Assembly: GCA_016647705.1 (NCBI GenBank)
Contig: CM028333.1
Span: 18,163,743 to 18,227,742 of the forward strand
Reading direction: 5' to 3'
DNA: 64,000 nt
DNA from: Eucommia ulmoides
Taxonomy: Eukaryota > Streptophyta > Magnoliopsida > Garryales > Eucommiaceae
This document shows, one piece after another, positions 21,957 through 33,561 of the stretch. The position numbers and the translations under genes are program-made. Below the pieces are notes generated by a model. That model was not told the DNA's origin. It was given only the letters and a program-made list of their open reading frames with translations, and did no database searches. The first letter of the stretch is position 1; the number at the start of each line of letters is the position of its first letter.

Positions 21957-24852
21957 GGCTTCAACTACTTGAAGTGGACGGGTCACTGACTCACAGAGTT
22001 GTAATGAGACCAATCAATTGGAAGAGATAAACATGATAAATGTCACCACGGAAACTACGGCAGACGTGTGTATACGAGTTTCTGTATTCATTTCATACTT
22101 ATAATAAGAACTCTATATTCAGTGATGTGATATTTTTGTAGGCAATGACAACATTAAAAAGCTAACGAGAGGTCCAACTTTTATGCGTAACATATGGGGC
22201 CAATCGGACAACAAAAAAGAAAAATCAATTTCATTCAATGAGTTTGGACAACCAATTGTTGAAGGTAACACTAGTTGTTTCACTAATTTCTTAGGAACAA
22301 TAGCTCGGAATGGGAGATATGCTCCATTGAATTATTTAGACTAGACAAAGATACCAGAAAAGAATAAGTCAGATATGTTGGATTTGGTAAAGGTACATTG
22401 TTTAAATATATTATTGAAGAAATAATTAAATAGGGATGATAATATTTAATTTAATTTTAACGTGTTGTGAATCATTTGTAGTCAAAGTTTGATCTCCTTC
22501 TGGGACGAGACGGTTACATTTTAAAATCAATTGTAAAGAAGTGGAGAAATTGGAAAGGTGAAGTTAAAAGGTTGAATTATGATTCAAGTATAGCTATTAA
22601 AGCACAAATGAGAGTTGTACCTGAATGAATTGATCAAAATCAATGGAATGCACTACTTGAATATTGGGATTCTAGTGAAGGGAAGGTACATATAAGAATA
22701 ATATATTAGTTATTTAATTTATTAGGTATCATAACGTTGGAGTACATAATTATAAAGTTTTTTGTTCCAGACAATTAGTAGAAGAAACAAGAATAGTAGA
22801 AGACAATTGAAAATACTCCATCGTAAAGGAAAACTAGTTTTGCAATTGTTAAAGAGAAAGAGGTATTGTGCACTTCTTTATGTTTAGTTCCTATTACGAG
22901 TTTAGTTTATTATGTATTGTCCATGTATCTTGTAGAGAAAAACATTAGGTCATTTGCCATCTCAGGCAGACATGTTTATGATTTGCTACTCAAACAAAGA
23001 TAAAACTCTGATAAATGAAGTGGCCGGACAAGCAATGATATTGATATTGTAAACTGCATATAATTTGTGAATAATTTTTATTTTATTTTAAACTTCATAA
23101 TATGTTCAAAATACTATTATATGTTATTGTAGACAAACATGAGAGAACTAAGTTGGCAAACTTCGGAAGGGTATGAAGATAATGGTCCTAATGACATATT
23201 CTCTCAAGTTATGGGAAATGACGCAACCGGGCGCATTCGTATGTTCGGCTTAGGTGAGAAATATTTTCTTAATTATGTTCAACTATTGACGAATTCTGTT
23301 AGTAAATTAATAAAATTGTATGTTGTAGGTGTATCTCCTCCTGATGTTTGGAGTAATATTCCTAGTCGTGGTGCACCTTATAGGCTGACAATAGAATATA
23401 AGAATTCATTGAATCTCATGGGAGAGCAATGTAAAGAGTTGAAGAATGAATATGAACAATTGAAGGCTATGTTCTTACAATAGCAAGGGCTTTCAAGTAA
23501 TTCTACTAATGTAGCTAGCATTCCCACCACACCGGTGGAACATCAAGGGCATTCAACACCAACAGTGGAGAAGAGATCAAAGGTAACATACATATTTGGT
23601 TTTTGCACACCATAATTTTACGAACTGTTTTGATTTTTTTTCCGAAACTGTTCTGAAATTTTGAGAACAATTCTGTTTTGTCTGTTCTGAAATTTCGAGA
23701 ACAATTCTATTTTTGTTTTAAAAAATTTGTTACTAAAAATTGAGTTTGGAACATGTATAAATTGTTTATGTTCTCAGATTTTTGGGGAAATAAGTGGAAA
23801 TATGCAAATAAAAACTCTAAACAACGTTAAATCTAATACAAATGCAGCCAAAATTTGGGAGCAATTCTGTTTTGTTCTCATAAATTTGTTCTAAGAATAT
23901 GAGAGTAGAACAGAAATAAATTGTACGTTTTATTAGTTTTCTGAGAAAAGAAACAATAGACAGATATTTGTCTATATATTTGAGAACAGAACAAGAAAAA
24001 ACAGTTTTACATTTTTTCGAAAATAGAAATCTGGGAACATCATTGCCCATGCTACGTAGAAATTAAATATTGTTGTATTAATGAGACGAAAATCAGAAAC
24101 TTGAAACAAATACAAAAATCAGAAACTTGGAAATCAGAAACTGTTCTGATTTTTTTAAAAAACTGTTCTGAAATTTCTGGGAACAGTTCCAGAACTGTTC
24201 TGATTTTTTTTTCAAAACTATTCTAATCTTTTGTTTTTCACTATTGAAATGGGCCATTTTGTTTTTCATTATTGAAATGGAGTTGAATTGTTCAATATTG
24301 GTCGAATGCAGTTGAATTGTTCAATATTTGTCTAGAAATCATGTCTAAGAATCTGTTTTTGCACACCATAATTTTGGAAATTGTTATGATTTTTTTCAAA
24401 ACTATACTAAAATTTTTGGGAATAGTTCTAGAACTGTTCTAATTTTTTTTGAAACTATTCTTTTTTGTTTTTTTTGTTTTTCACTATTGAAATGGATATT
24501 GTAGAGTGGAACGTTAGTGTTGTTGAAGAGCATAACAAACACAATGAAAATTATGGCGAAAGGTTATATCCATAGTATAGACTCATCGGCACAAGTAGGC
24601 GGAGAAGAATTAGGACCAAATTGGTGTGAAGTAAATGTCCAAGTCTCAGTCAAAAGAGATGAACGTCTAATTAGACCTTATAGACTTTTCGTAACAATTG
24701 GTGATGCTATTGGAGCACCTATTGCATGGCCATTGTCTTTGGTATGTTTGTTTGGAATATTATGAATTTTGTTGAATATTATTAAGAGCTACAACTTAAT
24801 GATTCTTTATGTGTATATTTTGTTTATATAGGTTTCTCTGGATGAAGATTGA
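21957..24852 (+). pseudogene. TNPA-type gene (Transposase_24, Ptta/En/Spm family) of the CACTA element, broken
   Basis: Exon-like blocks follow the family order: MASTT then a stop near 21,972; RGPTFMRNIWGQ ... FNEFGQPIVEGNTSCFTNFL and IARNGRYAPLNYLD with a TAG where relatives have Trp (about 22,340); KFDLLLGRDG ... KKWRNWKGEVK with a stop near 22,626; IFSQVMGNDATGRIRMFGLG at about 23,199; a coiled-coil-like NLMGEQCKELKNEYEQLKAM; then, after a long intron, GTLVLLKSIT ... LGPNWCEVNVQVSVKRDE and a last small exon ending LDED at 24,852. Such proteins bind the subterminal repeats and assist transposition. At least four premature stops show it is inactive. The long intron is packed with the GTTCTGAAAA-type repeat. 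Confidence 0.85.
23620..24470. repeat. Amplified GAACTGTTCTGAAA-type repeats in the TNPA-type intron
   Basis: Words such as AACTGTTCTGA, GGGAACAGTTC, AGAACAATTCTGT and TGTTCTGAAATTTTGAGAAC recur in both orientations, many forming short inverted repeats (GAAC...GTTC). A larger direct repeat is also present: TTTTTGCACACCATAATTTT occurs at about 23,600 and about 24,357. The same word family makes the 21-bp array at 21,735-21,840. Confidence 0.75.
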
Positions 24853-25259
24853 ATGTATGGATGAAGACAAATATATATATGATATGTTATGAAGCATCAA
24901 ATTTTAGAGATGCATTTTTTGTTACAAAAAGTGTTTATTTTGTGAATCTTATTTTGGTAGTATGAAGTTTTTGATCTATACATCTTGTATTGGGGAACAA
25001 AAACAAGTTGATATTATTTTCTGGGTAATGGTTAATGCTTTATGATTTCTTCCTCATTGTTAGAAGATGGTTTTTTTATTTTATTTTTCAATTAGGTTGA
25101 TCCTTTTCATTTTGTGTATATATGGGGTTTTTAATTTCCCTTTTCTAATGCGAAAATTTAGGTTCTTTATGTATTTTGTATTGTTAGGGATTTTTAGTTT
25201 TTATTATTTGGATTTAGAATATTTTGATATTCTAAAATAATTTTGAATTATATAAAAAA

Positions 25260-25732
25260 AATAGATATCTTTTGAGACACTAAAAATTGTCTTATAAAAT
25301 AAATAAAAAGTCTATTGGAACACTAAAAAGTGTCCTATAAGATACTTATTAGGGCATCTTGTACTGTTGCAATAATATATATTGAGACGTTAAATAGTGC
25401 CCTTATATGTTGGTTCTCGTTGATAATTTTGGGACACATTCTTATGTCCTAATAGAGATTTTTTACAACACTTTGTAGTGCTCTAATATATATAATCTAA
25501 AAAATATAAAATGCTATACAGACAATATATGGTGTCCTAATAGCTATCTTATAGGACACTTATTATTGCCTTAACAAGTTCAAATAAAAAGACACTATAT
25601 AGTGCCCTTATAATCTATTGGGGCAGCTTTTTACGGGGCACCAATTCAAGTGTCCCAAAAAGTCCAAGTGTCGCAATAGATGCTCTGTCGCGACACTTTT
25701 TAGTGCCCTGATAGACCATTTTTGTTGTAGTG
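25260..25732. repeat. Right subterminal and terminal repeats of the CACTA element
   Basis: Motifs such as AGTGTCCTATAA, AGTGCCCTTATA and GGGACACATT alternate in both orientations and mirror the left end. The terminal 14 bp are TTTTTGTTGTAGTG. Confidence 0.85.
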
Positions 25733-25941
25733 GATATAATAAGTTTTAAGTGCTTAACTTGATTATCGAACAAGTCGTAAGTGTCAAAAAATTTAGTTTA
25801 TGGGAATGAAGTGTTGGGCACCTATACTATAGGGAGATAAAGTTCAATTTATCCTTTTACAATTACATATCAACGAACCATAAATTTACGATCATAAACC
25901 AAACCTAGAGACCCTCTAATCCAATTCATTGACGACCTTCT

Positions 25942-26730
25942 TGATGTTGCCAAAAAATCTCTCGCACATGTAAAAATTTTACCACGTGCCAAAGATCTCC
26001 GCAATTTGCAATTTTAATTTGCAAAACCGATTAATTATAAGGGAACACCGGTGTGGTGTCGGCCAAAGAATTTCTGACGTGAGAATAAATTAGTCTACTT
26101 TAGAGTATTAGACAAAAGACTAAACGTAAAAATAATGTGATATATTCCTTTATTTATAGACTTAGTCATCTCCCAGGAGTTACATCCTTTTGGCTTCCCA
26201 TTATGTTATTTAGTAGGGAGTTATATCTTTTTGGCTTCTCACTTAGTAGTTATGTAGTTGGGAATTACGCCCTTTTGGCTTCCCACCTTGTGGATCCATG
26301 TAAGGAATAATAATTACATCAACAATAATCACTAGCATTAGTGGAGAATATGGGCATGAGACGTGGTCTTGTGGTCTTGATCATGGAGACGTGGGCTTGA
26401 ATACATCGGTTTGCACATGTGAACCTCAAATATAACTTGCATGAGAGACGTGGGTTTTGAACATAGAGACGTAGACCTCAAATATAGACATAACGCAGAC
26501 CTCAAATATGAATCACCAGTTTGGACTAACGTTCACGACCCAACTCTTTTTGAGGATTGGGCCTCTTTATTGTGTTTGCCTAGGATAACCTGTTGTTTTT
26601 TTGTGATGGGCTTCTCCCGAGTTATGTGTTGGGCCAGACCATTCCCGTTCTTGGGCCTAAAATATTAGCCCAATTATTTTATCAAACTCCTCTTTAGAAA
26701 GCTAAATATAGAAGCGAGAATTTCTCCTGC
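25942..26730 (+). repeat. Repeat family B, copy 1
   Basis: It starts TGATGTTGCCAAAAAATCTC, has ACACCGGTGTGGTGTCGGCC at 26,045-26,064, TATA-like TTATTTATAGACTTAG at about 26,150, four or so reiterations of TTTTGGCTTCCCA, then GGAGACGTGG/GACCTCAAATAT reiterations, and ends near CTTTAGAAAGCTAAATATAG. The layout (promoter-like box, no coding frame, full-length copies at 30,018 and 40,019) suggests an LTR or terminal region of a non-coding element. No target duplication was found. Confidence 0.65.
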
Positions 26731-26859
26731 ATTATTTGCCCCCCTGACTTATTGTTGATTCAAAGAAGTGAAACGATAGGTCGTCTTCTCTTTTTACACT
26801 TAGTTATTGCTCCAAACTATTTTTGTCAGTTCATTCTTACAAACGTTTATTTCGACGAA

Positions 26860-27260
26860 CTGATCTGAGCAACTCGGTTTCGAAATATCGAAATATTGAC
26901 AGTTAGTGATTTGTCACCAAATGTTTACTTTGACGAATTGATCTGAGCAGCTCGGTTTTGGAATTAATGTTGACATTTAGTGATTTGTCACCTAATGTTT
27001 ATTTTGACGAACAAATGTGAGCAGCTCAGTTTTGGAGTGTTGACACTTGGTGATTTGTCACCAAATGTTTACTTGGACGAACTGATTTGAGCAGTTCGGT
27101 TTATTGGACGAACTGATCTGAGCAGCTCGATTTATTTGACGAATTGATCCGAGCAACTCAGTTTATTTGACGAATTGATCTCTGCAGCTCGATTTATTTG
27201 ACGAACTGATCCTAGCAGCTCGGTTTATTTGGCAAACTGATCTTAGTAGCTCGATCTTGT
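26860..27260. repeat. Two-level minisatellite with CTGAGCAGCTCGGTTT core
   Basis: From about 26,860 to 27,090 larger units of about 80 bp repeat GACGAACTGATCTGAGCAGC plus CGGTTTTGGA...GTGATTTGTCACCAAATGTTTA. From about 27,090 to 27,260 only a 31-bp sub-unit (TTTGACGAACTGATCTGAGC plus AGCTCGATTTA) is repeated, about five times. GTGATTTGTCAC is itself an inverted repeat. Confidence 0.85.
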
Positions 27261-27985
27261 GATTTCTCTAAAGATGATCTTGACCCCATGCTTATTTCTC
27301 AGGCGTTGAGTTCATCACAGAACTTAGCTTTCTTCACAGATTCTCATTCGATTTAATTTCTTCATAATCGATTCCGTTAGGGAGGGCTAAACTCTTCTCC
27401 TCTTTCTATTTTCTTCCGATTACCCATTTCTTCATAATCAATACCCATTTTCTTAAATAAAACCTAACTGTATAAAAATGTAAACATACTTATTACCTCA
27501 AGACCCTTAGTGTATTTCCAGCAATGTGCTAGAAGTGGATATGAAATGCATTCAACAACTCCATTTCAGGATGTTCTCCCACGTGGGCCATCTCCACTTC
27601 TCCATCGTCTTCTCTCTTTCTCTCTCTCTCTCTTTTCTTGGAATCGTGGACGTGGGTGGAGTTGCAGAGACGTGGATATCGTGGCGAGGTAGCCTAGATA
27701 ATTGCAGATAGTTGCAATTCAGATCGAATTGAGCCCTTGAAGGTATGGCTCAGATTTGAGATCTGTGATTTTGATTCGAATCGGATCGAAGACGTGGTTC
27801 GGGTATGCAAATGACATTGGCTTCAAGATCTTCGTCATCTCCACAATTTTTCTCACCGAGATGAATCCCATTGTGTTCACATCTTGATTGGCAACATCAC
27901 AAATGTCGGCATCACGCTCATCTTCGTAATCCGAGCTGAATTTATCAACTCGCTTTTCTTAATTCTAGACTTATCAAGACTCAAC
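27261..27985. other. Unassigned stretch, no recognised gene
   Basis: Contains a CT-rich run at 27,610-27,635 and one diverged unit of the following 103-bp array (about 27,460-27,520). The two overlapping frames at 27,510 and 27,526 share no family motif. Confidence 0.4.
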
Positions 27986-28390
27986 GATAATTTATAAGTT
28001 TAGAAATAAAATAAACTTAAGGGTAAAAACTGTAAATATACATGTTGTCTCAGGGGCCTTAGAGCAATTAGCTCTAGGTTATATACGATGATTTATAAGT
28101 TTATTTTGAAAAATAAACTTCAACGGTTAAACTGTAAATATACAGGTTATCTCAAGGATCTTAGAGTAATTAGCCCTAAGTCATATACGATAATTTATAA
28201 GTTTATTTTCAAAAATAAACCTTAGGAGATAAAACTATAAATATACAAGTTATCTCAAGGGTCTTAGAATAATTAGTCCCAGGTCATATACGATAATTTA
28301 TAAAATTTATTTTCAAAAATAAACTTTAATAGGTAAAATTGTAAAAGTTACCTCAAGGACCTTAGAGTAATTAACCCTGGGTTATTCATT
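27986..28390. repeat. About 103-bp tandem array, 4 clear units
   Basis: Each unit runs GATAATTTATAAGTTTATTT ... AAATAAACTT ... AACTGTAAATATACA ... TATCTCAAGG ... CTTAGAGTAATTAGCCCTA ... GTCATATAC. Unit starts are near 27,986, 28,090, 28,190 and 28,292. More diverged single units lie at about 27,460-27,520 and 28,450-28,530, so the array was once longer. Confidence 0.88.
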
Positions 28391-30017
28391 GTTGATATCA
28401 CCTCATTTGATGGCAGCTTCCATTCTCATAAATACACTTGTTTCTAAAACTAAACTGGAGAGTAAAGACTGTAAATATAATTGTTACTTCAGGACTTTTG
28501 TGTATTTAGCCCTAGCTTATTCATTGCCTCCTCCCAATTCCATCTTACTGTAAGCCGCCATTTCTTCCTTGATAAACATGATCTTACTGTAGCCGATGCT
28601 TCTTCCTTGATAATTTGAGGATTGATGTCCAGTATATCAATTGAAATTGAATTGATCTGCTAATTCAACACCAACAAATTTTGAAGTCCAGAGTTCTGGT
28701 GACGCCCCCTGTTTTTTTTCCTTGTTCCACGCACAATATGATCCTCTGATGATGTAGTCTATTTCATCACCTTCCAGTAGCGACAATGGCGAAGGATTTG
28801 AATGGCGGCAACGTAAGAGGCGCCAGAGATGACCAGAGCACAATTGGCAGTGATTGTGACGGAATAGGATGACGTCGGATCGTCAAATGCGAATGATGCG
28901 GCAGTTGTTGCAGCTGAACGAAGACGTCCCCAATGATGGTATCATGAGTTCCGCCGTTTTGATCCTTGTCGGCGAATCTACAGTTTCTTTCTTCACCGTT
29001 TCTCTCTTTGGTGCAACAAATGAAGCTTCTCTCTTTTGCTTATCATCATTGAAGTTACTTCGATTCATCAACTGAGATTGATGTTGTTTCTTTCTGCTCC
29101 AGTAAGATTACTCTATTCGTGAACAATTCTTGACGATTTCTTCAGCTTTTGATTAGCTTCTCGATCAATCGTCGAACCGATCTAAATTAAGGTCAGTTCT
29201 TCATCGACTCGATCCAGATCCAGATTCAATCGATCGTTGCATCGATTTTTCTTCTTCTTCGGCTTCAAGCTTTGATCCAGATCTATTGATGCTCTTCGAT
29301 TGAGATCAGTTCTTCTATCTGCCGTCCAGGTCAAATCTCGATCCGTTTTCTTGCTTGATGCTTGTGTCACTTCTGTTCTTCGTTGATTCCTCTTCTGTTT
29401 TTTTCATTAAAATCTTCGATTGACTTCGATTACTTAGATCTTGTTCGTTGACGGACATTTTTGATTGAACGATTGTCGATCTGTCTATCCTCGTTGATGT
29501 TTGGAAATCATTTCCATATTCGGAGTTTCGATTGAGGGCAGTACACCACAGGAGATTCTTCTTCCTCACGCTCAATCGATTTGCAAACATTACTCAAATC
29601 GATTCACGATTCATCGTCATTTTGGTGCCTTCGTCGAGTTATGATCTGTCCAAACACTCATCGTCAGCTCTTCGTCGGCTAGCGTGACCAGAATCGAACA
29701 AATCCTCAGGCTTCAACTTTGTCATCGCCACCGATCGCTTATTGTCTTCAATCGATCAGTCACGAGCATCGTTGTTGATTGCCGTATAATCAGATCAGCA
29801 GTGGTCATTCGCATTGATTTGGAGGAGGAAACCTCCTTTGAGGTTGCTGGGGCGGCACCATGAGTTCGGGCCTTCCAATCTTCACCAACGGATTTTCTCT
29901 CTCCTTTCGTAATTCGTGGTTTTGCTGATAACAAACACAGAACTAGCTAGTGGTCTATGACGGTTTTGGCACCAATGATCATGTCTTTTTGCTCGAATTC
30001 ACACAGACAGTGTCAAA
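28391..30017. other. Unassigned sequence between the 103-bp array and family B copy 2
   Basis: Frames at 28,637, 29,182, 29,315 and 29,722 on the minus strand are of ordinary length for chance and show no domain. A C/T- and GATC-rich stretch spans 29,180-29,600. From 29,894 onward the sequence is duplicated at 39,898 (CTCTCTCCTTTCGTAATT at both). Confidence 0.45.
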
Positions 30018-30800
30018 TGATGTTGCCAAAAAATCTCTCGCACGTGTAAAGGTTTCGCAACCTGCAATTTTAGCCTGCAAAATCGATTAGTTCTAAGGCG
30101 ATACCGGTATAGTGTCGGCCAAATAACCTTCGGCATCAAATAAGTTAGTTTGCTTTAAGGTATTAGGCAAAAGATTGAATGTAAAGATAATGTGATACAT
30201 TCCCTTATTTATAAACTTAGTAATCTTTCAAGAGTTACGTCCTTTTGGCTTCCCACTATGTTGTTATTTAGTGGAGAGTTACATCTTTTTGGCTTCCTAC
30301 TTAGTAGTTATGTAGTTGGGAATTACGTTGTTTTGGCTTCCCACCTTGTAAATCCATGTAAGGAATAATAACTACATCAACAATAATCACTAGCATTAGT
30401 GGAGAATGTGGACATGAGACGTAGTCTTGTGGCCTTGGTCATGGAGACGTGGGCTTGAATGCATGGGTTTACATAGAAGATGTGGACCTCAAATATAGCC
30501 TGTATGGGAGATGTGGTTTTGATCATGGAGACGTGGACCTCAAATATGAACAAAACGTGGACCTCAAATATGGATCACCAGTTTAAACCAACGTCCATGA
30601 CCCGACTCTTTTTGAGCATTAGGTCTCTTTATTGTGCTTGTCCAGGATAATCTGTGGCTTGTTGTGATGGGCTTCTCTCGAGCTTTGAGTTGGGACAGAC
30701 CTTTCCCGTTCTTGGGCCTAAAATATTACCTCAATTATTTTATCCAGCTCATCTTTAGAAAGATAAAAATATAGAGCAATAAATTCTTCCGCATCACCTC
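30018..30800 (+). repeat. Repeat family B, copy 2
   Basis: Same landmarks as copy 1: TGATGTTGCCAAAAAATCTC at the start, ATACCGGTATAGTGTCGGCC at 30,101, repeated TTTTGGCTTCCCA and the GACGTGGACCTCAAATAT series. The family A LTR begins 22 bases after its end, and that junction is conserved in the duplicated copy at 40,800. Confidence 0.7.
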
Positions 30801-31474
30801 TTTATACTTTTGTACTTTTATTGTCCCACCCCACCCCGGACATCCGTCACCATGGGGCCGACGTGACGTCGACATGACATCACTTGACCGACTAACCAGC
30901 CAACTTATACGACAATGTACAAACTTTCATCTATACATCATATGCATAATTTCATACTATAGGGACACACCTGTCCCAAATTATAAGAATAACAAAATAA
31001 ATCTTATGAACATCCCTTAGGTTCACCTCTGACAGCTTATCTCAAAAGACACTCATATGGCTCCAACTCATGACCTGCATAACTCTATCTAGCACTAGTA
31101 GGGGATCGACCAATTCTTATTCGCTCCATCTGCAAGTGTACTGTCTTCTTAGTAAAAATATTTTTAATCTATAATACATTCTACAACATTTAAAGGGATC
31201 AAGCATAAGTAGTCAAGCATTACATATCTAGTAAAAATTTCCATAATATAACCAATGAAAATAAATTAATATATGTAAGTTTCATTCAAACCCATTCAAT
31301 ATAAAATAGGACCAATCACCATAAATAATAAATCACCCAATATAAGTAAAACACAACATCTCAAATACAACACCACCACACACACACACACTGGCTAGTC
31401 ATAGTGATTGTTTTAACCTCACGATCGAGAGTTACAACGGTACCGTACCATCCGTAGGATATGCATTCCTATGA

Positions 31475-31580
31475 ACACCCATTACTCCGCCGAAGCGGAT
31501 AATCACTGCGCATTATAAACGTCTAACATCATTCTGCCGAAGTAGATAAACATCACTCCGCCAAAGCGGATAAATACTAT
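31475..31580. repeat. Short GCGGATAA tandem repeats in LTR A
   Basis: Three to four units of the type CTCCGCCGAAGCGGATAAAC. (T)CCGCCGAAGCGGA is itself an inverted repeat. The same position in the copy at 41,480-41,600 has four units, and in the first LTR (1,689-1,910) a larger 33-bp array. Confidence 0.75.
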
Positions 31581-32370
31581 AGCATCGTCAAATCAATAAC
31601 AATATCATCAAAACACAACTCAATAATATCGTCTAATCAACATCATCAAATCACCACATCTACCTCTTTTTCCCAAAACCGACTTTTAATCCGAAATTTA
31701 TATTTCTCATTTTCTTTTAAATGAAAACGTCCGATTTTACTAAAATTACTTTTTCACTAATTATTTTTAGAAAACCAGATATTTTTCTTTCTTTTTTCAA
31801 AACCACCAAATCCAACAAAAATCATTTTTCAACTTTCTTTCGAAAACCATCAAAATTTTACGAAAATCCATTTTACTCACTAACCCCAAAACCTTCTTGT
31901 TCCATATCATCTATAAAATGGGCTCATTTTAAGTAACTCATATCTCATCATATATATGTAATAAAACTGTTTGGCAAGAAGACAGTACACTCTGCTGATT
32001 ATCTGTTTTCGAAGACTTTGACCGCGTATTCTCTTCCGTTACTCCAGTGCCTGCGAACCTAATTGTAACAGGGCCTAAATTAATATTTTACGTAAAATAA
32101 CCTAACCATGCCATAAAATCCTAATTTTCGTAATTTCCTATTCCCCGAGTTTTCTTTTGGAATATTTTCATTTAATTAACATCGCTCCATTACGGTTTTC
32201 TATATAAACTTTGTTTATATAAATGGTTTCATTATTTAGTTTTCATGAGTTTGATAATTTCGGCGCTGATAATTTAATTAACAAATCACGAAATTTTAAC
32301 GAGAAACGTTACCTGCTCCGAATCGGTTGTCGATCTCCTTACGAATCCTTTAATTCTACTTACTGCTGCC

Positions 32371-32443
32371 CACCGCCTAGGCGAACTCGCGCAATTTGGT
32401 TCCTGATGTTCTACCACCTAGGCAAAACCGTTACCGCCTAGGC
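32371..32443. repeat. CCTAGGC palindrome cluster in LTR A (reference copy)
   Basis: CACCGCCTAGGCG at 32,371, CCACCTAGGCA at 32,413 and TACCGCCTAGGCAG at 32,432. The same three sites with the same spacing are at 37,950-38,022 and 42,393-42,467. Confidence 0.85.
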
Positions 32444-33543
32444 AGACGGTCATCTTCCTGTTTGCTCTGTTTTGGATCTCAGTAGCCTCCCTCTTTCTCT
32501 CTCCTCTCACTAACTCCAACAACTACTACCCTCTCCTGAACGGACTACCCACACGAACGCACACCAAACACACACCCACATGCACACCATAGCGTTCACA
32601 CACACACATAAACATACAAACGATCACCACCCACAAAAATGGCAGCGCAGACACCCGCCGGCAACAAAACTAACAAACGGCATATTCACACACAAACACA
32701 TTCAAAACATACGCATACACTCAGTTTCTCGAAATAGAACACACGCAGGGCCAAACCCACTCTCTCTCTCTCTCTAATTCACCGTCAGCAATCTCCGGCG
32801 ACTTACCTCCAACCGAAACAACCCACACGCCGAACACACACAGATCACACACATATCCACATATACTCCGTTCATATACACACAACAGAACACACACATG
32901 CTGGATTAAACCCTTAACACACACTCACACTTACTGGCAATGACCACACCGTCGAACCTCTCTCTCTCTCTCTCTACCGCCGACCCATCTCCTTCTCTCT
33001 CTATCTTCTCGATCCTTCTCTATTCTTTCTACTATGTATATATGTCTATATGTGTGTGTGTGTGTGTGTGCCTGTGTGTGATTCAAATTGCCGGACGACA
33101 AGTGGCCTCTCCTCATCCATAACTTTTCCACCGCCTATCTATGTGTATATATTATATATAATTTACACCAAGCCCGCCCTTTTGTTTAGGTTAAGGTATT
33201 ATGTAAGCCCATGTCCAATTTTGAATATTTATAAAGTCTACAATTTGACCCCTAAACCTTTTTAAATCACCTTATTCAACTCGCAAACCGCCCCGCTATT
33301 TTAATTAGAAGAGTAATTAAACCCATTCTAAATTTTAATGTTTATAAAAATTGCAATTTATCCCCTTCATGTTTTGTTAAGATTTTTAATTAAATTCAAC
33401 TGTAATTTTTAACGTTTTGAAAATTGCAAATTAACCCCTCAAATTTATAATTCAATTGTAATTAACACCATCTACCACGTTATTTTCGAAATTTGTTAAA
33501 ATGGGACTTAAATTGTACGTATGACAAAGGTCAGGATCTTACA

Positions 33544-33561
33544 ACTCTTCCCCCCTAAAAG
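33544..33561 (-). promoter_or_regulatory. Polypurine tract of the family A element
   Basis: On the minus strand CTTTTAGGGGGGAAGAGT directly precedes the LTR start TGTAAGATC. Purine runs in this position prime plus-strand synthesis in LTR elements. An identical tract lies at 39,138-39,155. Confidence 0.8.

Larger units (their letters stand above)
15589..25732 (+). mobile_element. CACTA (En/Spm-type) DNA transposon, 10.1 kb, with two broken genes
   Basis: The left end is CACTACAACAAAAACTACC and the right end, inverted, is CACTACAACAAAAATGGTC, a 14-bp perfect terminal repeat starting with the diagnostic CACTA. Subterminal repeats of the type GTGCCCTA / GGGACACT fill about 15,610-16,020 and 25,260-25,720. 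The interior holds a TNP2-type transposase gene (17,982-21,565) followed on the same strand by a TNPA-type gene (21,957-24,852), the standard two-gene layout. The 3-bp flanks are AAT on the left and GAT on the right: CACTA elements make 3-bp duplications, so one base has changed or the flank is not original. Both genes carry stops, so the element is not autonomous now, although its ends could still be recognised if an active relative exists. Confidence 0.93.
14881..25777. mobile_element. Old MITE-like element (about 750 bp net), split by the CACTA element
   Basis: The left end reads GGGCATGTTTGATAAC then TTAAGTGC-type repeats; the right end at about 25,763-25,777 is an imperfect inverted copy (TTATCGAACAAGTCG). 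Between 14,881 and 15,588 the words TTAAGTGC and CACTTAA recur many times, and TTTTAAGTGCTTAA continues directly after the CACTA right end at 25,743. The simplest reading is one small inverted-repeat element into which CACTA inserted near its right end. I see no target duplication at the outer ends. Length and ends suggest a hAT-like MITE, but that is uncertain. Confidence 0.5.
30822..33543 (-). repeat. 3' LTR of the family A element (about 2.72 kb)
   Basis: On the minus strand it starts TGTAAGATCCTGACC and ends GGGTGGGACA. Inside, in plus order: ACGT-rich end (GACGTGACGTCGACATGACA), short GCGGATAA repeats, CCTAGGC palindromes at 32,371-32,443, CA-rich and CT-rich blocks, TG microsatellite. 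This is the reference copy of LTR A. Confidence 0.8.

Noticed and set aside
27986..28390. Regular repeats considered as a CRISPR-like array
   Set aside because: Units of about 103 bp are repeated along their full length with no unique spacers, and the DNA is plant. It is a minisatellite.
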